Shown one piece after another: positions 1-5,526 of a DNA stretch of 10,074 nucleotides. The stretch comes from VFBF01 sp964530695 (lineage in GTDB: Bacteria; Pseudomonadota; Alphaproteobacteria; Caulobacterales; Aquidulcibacteraceae): positions 1-10,074 of the forward strand of contig CAZGYQ010000101.1 in the NCBI GenBank assembly GCA_964530695.1. Direction: 5' to 3'. Within the stretch, counting starts at the first letter, position 1, and the number at the start of each line of letters is the position of its first letter. Position numbers and translations under genes: made by a program. Below the pieces are notes generated by a model. That model saw only the letters and a program-made list of their open reading frames with translations. It had not been told where the DNA came from and searched no databases.

Positions 1-37
1 GGGCGGCCGCGCCGGCGCGCCAGACCGGCGTCTAGCG
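1..37. other. Short non-coding edge downstream of hisN
   Basis: This very GC-rich stretch follows the hisN stop codon. On the minus strand the six-base arms CGCCGG and CCGGCG (10-15 and 25-30) can pair around a nine-base loop. No U-tract follows, so it is at best a weak terminator for the soxR-hisN transcript. It could also be the end of a gene outside the window. Confidence 0.3.
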
Positions 38-838
38 CTACGCGTGCGCGGCGCGTTTCAGCGCCACCAGCGCCTGTTCATGCGGGCGTGAATCGCCCGA
101 GGCGATCACCTGTCCGCCGCCCCATGCGGGCCCGCCGCGCCAGTTCGTGACCATCCCGCCCGCGCCTTCGATCACCGGGATCAGCGCGTGCACATCCCAT
201 GGCTTCAGGCCGCTCTCGATAACGAGGTCCATGCGCCCGTCCGCGAGCATTGCGTAGGCGTAGCAATCGCAGCCGTAACGCGCGAGGCGCGCGGCGCGGC
301 GCACCATCTCGAAGCCGCCCGCCTCTGCGCCGTCGAACAGGAACGGATCGGTGGTGGAGATCGTGGCGTCCTTCAGGTGCGCGCAGGTGCGCGCGTTGAG
401 AGGCTTGGTGACGCCGCGCGCGGTGACCTCCGCGCCGCCGGGAAAGCCGATGTAGCGTTCGTCGAGAAAGCCCTGGTCTATGATGCCGATCACGGGCCGC
501 CCCTCGTAGGCCAGCGCGATGAGCGTGCCCCACAGCGGCAGGCCCGAGATGAAGGCGCGCGTGCCGTCGACGGGATCGAGCGTCCACGACCAGCCGTCCT
601 GCGAAGGTGTGGCGCCGTATTCTTCACCGAGAACGCCATGTGCGGGGTGGTGTGCGGCGATCAGATCGCGCATGGCGCGTTCCGCCGCGCGGTCCGCTTC
701 GGTGACGGGGTCGAAGTGTGCGCCGGGCTTGTCGTCGATGTCGATGCACTCGCGGAAGTGCGGCAGGATCGCCGCGCGTGCGGCATCCGCGAGCGTGTGC
801 GCGAACGGGATGAAGGATCTCGTCTCGGCAGGGGTCAT
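38..838 (-). CDS. hisN: Histidinol-phosphatase, inositol monophosphatase family (HisN type)
   Basis: The 266-residue protein belongs to the Mg-dependent, Li-sensitive inositol monophosphatase superfamily. Visible motifs, in order, are DPVTEADRAAE (44-54), GEEYG (71-75), the metal-binding DPVDGTRAF (88-96) and KPWDVHALIPVIEGAGG (212-228), so all usual metal ligands (Glu72, Asp88, Asp91, Asp215) are present. STTDPFLF (161-168) and DCYAYAMLADGRMDLVIE (191-208) resemble the HisN subgroup, which removes phosphate from L-histidinol phosphate in histidine synthesis. The length fits the family. I chose the ATG at 838 because the frame upstream encodes an Arg-rich extension unlike the family. The gene is 41 bases downstream of soxR on the same strand, with a poor Shine-Dalgarno, so it may be co-transcribed. 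No other his gene is in view. Another IMPase substrate (inositol phosphate, PAP) is possible. Confidence 0.85.
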   Translation of the reverse strand: MTPAETRSFIPFAHTLADAARAAILPHFRECIDIDDKPGAHFDPVTEADRAAERAMRDLIAAHHPAHGVLGEEYGATPSQDGWSWTLDPVDGTRAFISGLPLWGTLIALAYEGRPVIGIIDQGFLDERYIGFPGGAEVTARGVTKPLNARTCAHLKDATISTTDPFLFDGAEAGGFEMVRRAARLARYGCDCYAYAMLADGRMDLVIESGLKPWDVHALIPVIEGAGGMVTNWRGGPAWGGGQVIASGDSRPHEQALVALKRAAHA

Positions 839-879
839 GGGCGATCCATACACCCGACTCAGCGCTTGCGAAACCGCCG

Positions 880-1365
880 CTAGCCGCGGCTCTCGGAGGG
901 ATCGCCGACGACATAACGCGGCCCCGCGCCGTGGCGGGCGGCGCGATCGCCGGGATTGTAGAGCGCGCACTTCTTCAGCGAGAGGCAGCCACAGCCTATG
1001 CACTCGTCGAGCTTGGCGCGCAGCCGCGTGAGGGTCTCGATGCGTGCGTCCAGCGTCTTGCGGAAGCTGCGGCTGATCGCGTCCCAGTCCTTCAGCGTCG
1101 GCGTGCGGCCGGCCGGCAGGCTTTTCAGCAGGACGCCGATCTCCTCGATCGTGAGGCCCATCTGCTGGGCGATGAGGATGAAGGACAGGCGACGTATGTC
1201 GGCGCGCAGGAAGCGGCGCTGGCCGCCATTCGAACGCATGGCGGAGACGAGCCCGCGCGCTTCGTAGAAGCGGATCGCCGACACGCTCAGTCCGGTGCGG
1301 GCGGCCAGCTCGCCGATGGGCAGGAGATCGCCGGGGCGGAGGCGTTGTGCGGGAACCTCGGACAA
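880..1365 (-). CDS. soxR: SoxR, redox-sensing MerR-family activator with [2Fe-2S] cluster
   Basis: This MerR-family regulator has an N-terminal winged helix (IGELAARTGLSVSAIRFYE), a long dimerisation helix and the diagnostic SoxR cluster motif CIGCGCLSLKKC (CX2CXCX5C), followed by ALYNPGD. The four cysteines bind the [2Fe-2S] cluster whose oxidation by superoxide or redox-cycling compounds turns the DNA-bound dimer into an activator. No ATG precedes the HTH, so the start is TTG. The TTG at 1365 gives 161 residues and has a GAGG nine bases upstream. The TTG at 1380 (166 residues) has no Shine-Dalgarno and lies inside the SoxR box, so I prefer 1365. The gene diverges from the VOC gene across that box, so autoregulation is likely. 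hisN follows on the same strand. Identity is close to certain; only the start is open. Confidence 0.93.
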   Translation of the reverse strand: MSEVPAQRLRPGDLLPIGELAARTGLSVSAIRFYEARGLVSAMRSNGGQRRFLRADIRRLSFILIAQQMGLTIEEIGVLLKSLPAGRTPTLKDWDAISRSFRKTLDARIETLTRLRAKLDECIGCGCLSLKKCALYNPGDRAARHGAGPRYVVGDPSESRG

Positions 1366-1370
1366 GGAGC

Positions 1371-1401
1371 TTGACCTCAAGTTAGGTTGAGAAAGTAGCC
1401 T
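1371..1401 (+). promoter_or_regulatory. SoxR-dependent promoter with SoxR box
   Basis: The box CCTCAAGTTAGGTTGAGA (1375-1392) matches the enterobacterial soxS-type SoxR operator at about 15 of 18 positions. It has dyad arms CTCAA (1376-1380) and TTGAG (1387-1391). It overlaps a -35-like TTGACC (1371-1376) and precedes a -10-like TAGCCT (1396-1401), leaving a 19-base spacer. An over-long 19-20 base spacer is the known signature of MerR/SoxR-activated promoters. It points toward the VOC gene, whose ATG is 38 bases past the -10. It should also affect soxR, whose possible TTG starts lie within it or 10 bases from it. Confidence 0.82.
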
Positions 1402-1438
1402 GTCCGGGTCTTGAATTCAAACGCGGAAGGGACCATCC

Positions 1439-1828
1439 ATGAAGGCCGTGCTCGAACATGTGAACGTGACAGTGAGCGATCCCGACCGGACTGCGGCGCT
1501 CATGTGCGACCTGTTCGGCTGGCGCGTCCGCTGGAAGGGGCCGGCCAAGAACGGCGGGCGCACCGTGCATGTGGGCGAAGATGATACCTATCTCGCCGTC
1601 TATGCGTGGCGTGACCGACCCGGCGATGCGACGGCCGGGAGCTACGAGGCAAGGGGCGGGCTCAATCATATCGGCGTCGTAGTCGACGACCTCGACGCCG
1701 TGGAGCAACGGGTCATCTCGGCCGGTTTCGAGCCGTTCTCCCACGCCGACTACGAACCGGGCAGACGCTTCTACTTCCGCGACGGCGACAACATCGAGTT
1801 CGAGATCGTCAGTTATGCGAAGGCTTGA
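1439..1828 (+). CDS. VOC-family (glyoxalase/bleomycin-resistance fold) protein
   Basis: This 129-residue protein has the two-module beta-alpha-beta-beta-beta vicinal-oxygen-chelate fold. Module 1 starts at LEHVNVTVSD (5-14) and module 2 at GGLNHIGVVVDDLDAVE (73-89), ending in the strand NIEFEIVSY (118-126). His7, His77 and Glu120 or Glu122 sit where VOC enzymes place metal ligands. The strand where glyoxalase I carries its other glutamate (YLAVYAW, 51-57) has no acid, so the metal site may differ or be absent. GGAAGGGA at 1425-1432 is a good Shine-Dalgarno six bases from the ATG. The SoxR box immediately upstream suggests induction by redox-cycling compounds, so a detoxification, dioxygenase or drug-binding role fits. 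The substrate is unknown. Confidence 0.85.
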   Translation: MKAVLEHVNVTVSDPDRTAALMCDLFGWRVRWKGPAKNGGRTVHVGEDDTYLAVYAWRDRPGDATAGSYEARGGLNHIGVVVDDLDAVEQRVISAGFEPFSHADYEPGRRFYFRDGDNIEFEIVSYAKA

Positions 1829-1835
1829 AACGGCG

Positions 1836-2333
1836 ATGGACAGATATCTCGGCTTTGGCGCGGTCGCCTGCGCCTTGGGCGGAGCCTTGCGCATCGTCGC
1901 GGCCTTCATTCCCTACGATCCGGAGGCGGCGTGGCTGGAGGCGCTCTACGCCGCGTGCGACCTCGGCATGATGTTCGGGTTGTTCGCCGTCTACATCGCT
2001 GCGGCGGAGCGGGTGGGGATCGCGGGTCTTGTCACGTTCGCCATCGCACTCGCCGCACTCGCGAGCATTGTCGGGCCGGATGCGTCGGCGTTCGGCGTCG
2101 ACTTCTACCGCGCCGGCGCAACCGTGTTCGCCCTCGCGCTGGCGGCGTTCGCGGTGATGTTGCTTGTCGTGCGCACGTTCGTCATCGCGGGCGCCCTCTG
2201 GATCGCCTGTGGAGCGTTTGGCGTCGTCGCATCCGCGACGGGGAATGGCCCTGCCTTCCTCAGCGCCGGTCTTGCGTTGGGCGCCGGCTTCATCACCGCA
2301 GGCTTCGCGCTTATTCGAATTCCGCGTCCATGA
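1836..2333 (+). CDS. Small six-helix integral membrane protein of unknown function
   Basis: The 165-residue protein is mostly hydrophobic. Six helices can be drawn: LGFGAVACALGGALRIVAAF, an ALYAACDLGMMFGLFAVYIA stretch, GIAGLVTFAIALAALASIVG, RAGATVFALALAAFAVMLLV, FVIAGALWIACGAFGVVAS and a last one ending ITAGFALI. Polar loops are short and no catalytic motif is visible. I chose the ATG at 1836 (MDRYLGFGA), eight bases after the VOC stop; an in-frame ATG at 1815 would overlap the VOC gene by 14 bases and add MRRLETA. Either way it is the second gene of the SoxR-box transcript and probably translationally coupled. Its last 23 bases overlap the tail of the opposing gene. It could be a transporter partner or stress-response membrane protein, but nothing proves this. 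Confidence 0.75.
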   Translation: MDRYLGFGAVACALGGALRIVAAFIPYDPEAAWLEALYAACDLGMMFGLFAVYIAAAERVGIAGLVTFAIALAALASIVGPDASAFGVDFYRAGATVFALALAAFAVMLLVVRTFVIAGALWIACGAFGVVASATGNGPAFLSAGLALGAGFITAGFALIRIPRP

Positions 2334-2823
2334 GGTCACCCCCGCGCGACATGATCTCGTATTCGCGATCCTCCCCGCAAAGCAGTCGATACATGAACGC
2401 ATCTTCGTCGAAGAACGATGGAATCATCAGTCGCGTGCGGAAGTATTGATCGGCGCCATCACGTTGGATCGTGGTGCGCATCCGCCAGTGACGTGAGGGG
2501 CGATCGTCCAGGCAATCAAAACAGACCCCCGGATACCGCTCCCAGCGAAACGGCTTGGAAAGAGGGTGATGGCGCTCGGGAATACGCACCCAGTAGAACG
2601 GGCATCCCTTGATGATGTCCACGCCATGGACGACAAACTCGTCGCCGATCTGTGCTGACCAGCGGGGCGGCCAGCGTCCAAAGTGTCGGCGAAACACGTC
2701 GCGATGAAAATTGGTGAGAAGTGTTTCGGACAGTTCGTTTGTCCGGCACAGAATTTTCAAAGTTAAGTTGGCGTCGCGCGCCGTATCTGGCCTCAAGAGT
2801 GTCCGAGGACTTGGAGACTCCAC
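2311..2823 (-). CDS. Hypothetical protein, 170 residues, no recognised domain
   Basis: I do not recognise this protein. It is soluble-looking and rich in aromatic and charged residues: FRRHFGRWPPRW (44-55), GCPFYWVRIPERHHPLSKPF, RWERYPGVCFDCLDDRP, then an acidic tail with FFDEDAFMYRLLCGEDREYE. The CFDC pair is the only CxxC and is not enough to call a zinc site. The start is uncertain: no ATG is available near the N-terminus, the GTG at 2823 has no clear Shine-Dalgarno, and a TTG at 2796 is an alternative. Codon use looks less GC-biased near the N-terminus (AACTTAACTTTGAAAATT) than in neighbours, which hints at later acquisition or weak expression. The 3' end overlaps the membrane-protein gene by 23 bases on the opposite strand. 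The continuous frame with a globular composition is the main support for a real gene. Confidence 0.6.
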   Translation of the reverse strand: MESPSPRTLLRPDTARDANLTLKILCRTNELSETLLTNFHRDVFRRHFGRWPPRWSAQIGDEFVVHGVDIIKGCPFYWVRIPERHHPLSKPFRWERYPGVCFDCLDDRPSRHWRMRTTIQRDGADQYFRTRLMIPSFFDEDAFMYRLLCGEDREYEIMSRGGDLMDAEFE

Positions 2824-2859
2824 TGACGCGCTCGCTGTCGCCTGTCAAGACGAAACAGG

Positions 2860-2879
2860 CCCCGGCGTTTCCGCCGGAG
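2860..2879 (-). terminator. Hairpin after the XRE regulator gene, probable terminator
   Basis: Read on the minus strand, CTCCGGCG and CGCCGGGG form an eight-pair stem (one G-U) closed by a GAAA tetraloop, about 30 bases past the stop of the XRE gene. The following CCTGTTTCGTCTT is only a loose U-run, so termination may be partial or Rho-assisted. The hypothetical gene on the same strand starts 36 bases further on, and the hairpin would separate the two units. Confidence 0.5.
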
Positions 2880-2909
2880 CCCGCGATCGATCCCCGATCT
2901 TCGTTCAGC

Positions 2910-3314
2910 TCACGCCGCGTCGGTGCTTTCGTCCTGCAGGGCCTTTGCGAGGTCGAGCAGGCGGCGACGCGGACGTTCGCCGAGCTTGTAGTAGGCGCGG
3001 ATGAGTTCGAGCGTTTCCTTCTGGGAGAGCACGTCGGCGGCGATCAGTTCGCGATCGTTGGCGACGTTCGCCGGCGCGCCGGCGGCTTCGGCCACCTGCG
3101 TCAGGCCTTCGAAGAAGTAGCCGACCGGGACGTTGAGCGAGACCGAAAGCTCATAGAGCCGGCTGGCCGTCACGCGGTTGGCGCCGCATTCGTATTTCTG
3201 GATCTGCTGGAAGCGGATGCCGATGCTTTCAGCCAGTTGTTGCTGGGTCAGGCCCAGAAGACGCCGACGGCGGCGCAGCCGCTTGCCGACGTGGAGGTCG
3301 ATTTCGTTCGCCAT
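2910..3314 (-). CDS. XRE-family helix-turn-helix regulator, PraR-like
   Basis: The 134-residue protein has a Cro/CI-type HTH at about residues 8-65: VGKRLRRRRRLLGLTQQQLA, then IGIRFQQIQKYECGANRVTASRLYELSVSLNVPV in two parts around the recognition helix, and GYFFEGL (65-71). This set of phrases is typical of a widespread alphaproteobacterial group that includes PraR of rhizobia, linked there to biofilm and symbiosis control. The C-terminal half (ELIAADVLSQKETLELIRAY to AKALQDES) is helical and probably mediates dimerisation. The ATG at 3314 is chosen because the frame upstream is a low-complexity Arg/Gly extension. GAAGG lies nine bases before it. It diverges from the flavoprotein gene across 422 bases and could regulate it; its real targets cannot be told from here. 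Confidence 0.88.
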   Translation of the reverse strand: MANEIDLHVGKRLRRRRRLLGLTQQQLAESIGIRFQQIQKYECGANRVTASRLYELSVSLNVPVGYFFEGLTQVAEAAGAPANVANDRELIAADVLSQKETLELIRAYYKLGERPRRRLLDLAKALQDESTDAA

Positions 3315-3736
3315 CTTGTGCGCCTTCACACTTCGGCCGCTCCCCCGTCGGGCGCGGCTTCGTCTCGCAGGGGGCATTGCAACGGGCGTACCAGCCTTGT
3401 GGGCGTGCTTTCCGCCCTTGCCAAACCCTTTTGCGGGGGAATCCCGCGCCCGGCGCGCGCCGTGGCTGGAGAAAAGCGCTCGATTCCGGAACACCGCGCC
3501 GCCGGCGCATCCCCAACGGGGCAATGTAGGGGAACCGATTCCCGCGCCGTCACCGGCCCGTCCGCGCCCTTCGCGGCCTGCGCGTGATCCTCCCGCTTGC
3601 GGCGTGTCGCGATCCGGCACACCCGCACATGGTGAAGTCGCCGGAAACAGTACGCCGTGTAGCCAATCATCGGGCCGTTTGCGATGTTCGCCGCAGTTCG
3701 GGTCACACGATTCGGATGGGGTTGCCGGGGGGATGC
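3315..3736. other. Long intergenic region between divergent genes
   Basis: These 422 bases hold the leaders of the XRE regulator (leftward) and the flavoprotein gene (rightward). All frames crossing it give Arg/Pro/Ala-rich shadow peptides, so I see no gene. Visible structure is limited to a perfect 12-base palindrome CGGCGCGCGCCG at 3451-3462 and a small hairpin GCGGG/CCCGC at 3433-3447. The part from about 3640 to 3720 is less GC-rich than the rest and is the likeliest place for the rightward promoter, but no convincing -35/-10 pair was found. Its length leaves room for operators or a small RNA. Confidence 0.5.
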
Positions 3737-5011
3737 ATGCTGACTGTCGGGATCGTTGGCGCAGGTCCTGCGGGCCTGAGCGCGGCCCGCCTGCTTCATG
3801 AGACGGGCCGTGCCCGCGCCATCGTCTTCGAGAAGCAGGAACGCGTTGGCGGCAAGTCGTTCTCGACGCCTCGATATGGTGAAGTTCACGATATCGGCAC
3901 CTGCTACTCGACGATGGCGCATGCCCTCACCAACCGCTGGATGCGCGATCTGAAGATCGGCCAGACGCCCATCGCCAGGCAGATGGTCGATGGCGCGCCG
4001 GTGATGCGCTACATCATGGGCGGGCGGCCGTTCACGACTGCCCGCGAGGCGCTGCGGTTCATGTCCGCCTGGAAGCGCCAGACCCGGGCGTTCGACGAAG
4101 CGCCCGAAGACCCCGCCGTGCGGGCCGCCGCCGCCATGCCCGTAGGCGACTGGCTCGACCAGCAGGGCTTGCCCTCCATGCGCCGCTACATGCAACGCGG
4201 CCTCACCAACATGGGGTACGGCTATCTCGACGAGACGCCGACCATTCAGGCGCTGCGCTGGTGCACGCCGTCGCTGCTGATCTCCGGCGCGCTGAAACAA
4301 GTGAAGGCGCCCGAGAACGGCTGGCAGAGCTTCTGGGAGCGCCTTTCACAATCGCTCGACGTGCGCCTGGGGCAGGGCGTGCTGGATGTGCGTCGCGGCA
4401 ACGACGCGATCGACATCACCACGCCGGCTGGCGTCACCCGCGTGGACGCGCTGCTGATCGCCGCGCCGCTTGATGAACTGAAGGAGGCGATGTCTTTCAC
4501 CGCCGCCGAGCAGCGCGTGCTCGACGCCGTGACATGGGGCCGCCTTGCTGCGACGCTGGCGTCGATCGCCGGCTGGCGGCGCAACGACGACATCGTCATC
4601 TACGAGGATGCGCTGCGTTCCGGCGCGGCGCCGGGCGCATTGCTGTCGTCGCGCGTCGCGGGCAAGGCTCCGCCGAAGAAGGACCGCCACGGCGCGCGGA
4701 TGTTCATGTGCTTCCAGTATGGCGGCGAACTGTCATCGGTCGAGCTTGCGGATGCACTGCGGGCGGAAGTGTGCCGGCGGGGCGGCTATCTGGATCACGT
4801 GGCGGTGCAGAAGATATGGAAGTTCGCGCCACGCTATGACGCGCGGGCGCTGGAGGACGGCCTTGTCGCCCGCATGCGCGACATGCAGGGCGATCAGCGG
4901 ACCTGGTACACGGGCGCGACATTTTCCTTTGAAGCGGTGTCGAACATTGTCGAGTTCAACAGGACGCTCGTGCCGCGCATGATCGAGGGGTTGGGGGCCT
5001 CAAGTCGATGA
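3737..5011 (+). CDS. FAD-dependent oxidoreductase, flavin amine oxidase-like
   Basis: The 424-residue protein starts with a Rossmann dinucleotide motif, VGIVGAGPAGLSAARLL (4-20), an acid at the end of the second strand (FEKQERVGGK, 31-40) and DIGTCYST (52-59), the usual FAD-binding pattern of the amine oxidase/desaturase superfamily. The C-terminus (TWYTGATFSFEAVSNIVEFN) resembles the family's last FAD-contact segment. There is no signal peptide or membrane helix. I chose the ATG at 3737, with a G-run (3727-3732) as Shine-Dalgarno; an in-frame ATG at 3716 is possible. The stop overlaps the start of the thioesterase gene (ATGA), so the two are translationally coupled. Substrate is unknown; the partner suggests an acyl or lipid substrate. 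Phytoene-desaturase-like or polyamine-oxidase-like chemistry is equally possible. Confidence 0.85.
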   Translation: MLTVGIVGAGPAGLSAARLLHETGRARAIVFEKQERVGGKSFSTPRYGEVHDIGTCYSTMAHALTNRWMRDLKIGQTPIARQMVDGAPVMRYIMGGRPFTTAREALRFMSAWKRQTRAFDEAPEDPAVRAAAAMPVGDWLDQQGLPSMRRYMQRGLTNMGYGYLDETPTIQALRWCTPSLLISGALKQVKAPENGWQSFWERLSQSLDVRLGQGVLDVRRGNDAIDITTPAGVTRVDALLIAAPLDELKEAMSFTAAEQRVLDAVTWGRLAATLASIAGWRRNDDIVIYEDALRSGAAPGALLSSRVAGKAPPKKDRHGARMFMCFQYGGELSSVELADALRAEVCRRGGYLDHVAVQKIWKFAPRYDARALEDGLVARMRDMQGDQRTWYTGATFSFEAVSNIVEFNRTLVPRMIEGLGASSR

Positions 5012-5526
5012 ACCTCTTCCTGCGGGTCGTGATCGTCTGGATCAAGTCGTGGTTCAAGCCGCGGCTCGGATTGCTCGACGCCTACGTGACGAGGTTCGGC
5101 GTATGGTTCACCGACCAGGACATGCTGCGCCACGTAACCAACAGCCGGTTCTATTCGCTTGTGGATGTCTGCGTCATCGACTTCTTCCTGCGCTCGGGCG
5201 TCGTCAACATCCTCCGGCGCAACAGGTGGACGCCGCTCGTCGTCTACAAGGACATGAAGTTCCTTAAGGCGCTGCGCTTTCCGCAGAAGTTCATTGTGCG
5301 ATCGCAGTTTCTCGGCTGGGACGATGACGCCGTGGTCGCGCAGCACGTCTTCGAGCGGGCGGGGACGGTGGTGGCGACCGGCTACACCGTGGCGCGTTTC
5401 ATTGACAGCCGCGGCAGGGCGCTTGCGACCTCAGATATCGCCGAACAGTTCGGCGCGCCGTCGAAGCCGGCGTTGCCGGATCACGCGCTCGCGGCGCTGG
5501 CGAGGTCCAAGCGCGGCTCGGACTGA
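5008..5526 (+). CDS. Acyl-CoA thioesterase-like hot-dog protein (4HBT_2/THEM6-like)
   Basis: This 172-residue single hot-dog protein carries FTDQDMLRHVTNSRFYSLVD (34-53), matching the family signature in which Asp and His-x-x-Asn line the active site, and LGWDDDAVVAQHVF (102-115) for the central strands, close to the THEM6 pattern LLGWDD. The N-terminus (LFLRVVIVWIKSW, 3-15) is hydrophobic and may be a membrane anchor or amphipathic helix, as in THEM6 proteins. Such proteins hydrolyse, or are presumed to hydrolyse, acyl-CoA thioesters. A G-run at 4993-4997 could be the Shine-Dalgarno, and the ATG overlaps the flavoprotein stop. The last 46 bases overlap the opposing sensor-kinase gene. The fold is clear; activity and substrate are inferred. 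Confidence 0.83.
   Translation: MNLFLRVVIVWIKSWFKPRLGLLDAYVTRFGVWFTDQDMLRHVTNSRFYSLVDVCVIDFFLRSGVVNILRRNRWTPLVVYKDMKFLKALRFPQKFIVRSQFLGWDDDAVVAQHVFERAGTVVATGYTVARFIDSRGRALATSDIAEQFGAPSKPALPDHALAALARSKRGSD

Noticed and set aside
1..45. Cluster of rare-cutter sites (NotI- and AscI-like, then MluI-like) resembling a cloning linker
   Set aside because: The MluI-like site spans the end of hisN, and such GC-only words are common in GC-rich genomes; no vector sequence is seen.
188..883. 231-residue plus-strand open frame opposite hisN
   Set aside because: hisN motifs are complete on the minus strand; this frame is a shadow.
1411..1420. Perfect palindrome TTGAATTCAA in the VOC leader
   Set aside because: Short, and placed after the expected transcription start; could be chance, and no known regulator is matched.
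3315..3620. 102-residue N-terminal extension of the XRE regulator
   Set aside because: Low-complexity Arg/Gly/Pro composition, while the ATG at 3314 begins a typical family N-terminus.
3326..4300. 324-residue minus-strand open frame across the intergenic gap and the flavoprotein gene
   Set aside because: His/Arg/Ala/Gly-rich translation without domain features, antisense to a well-supported FAD protein; a GC-rich shadow frame.
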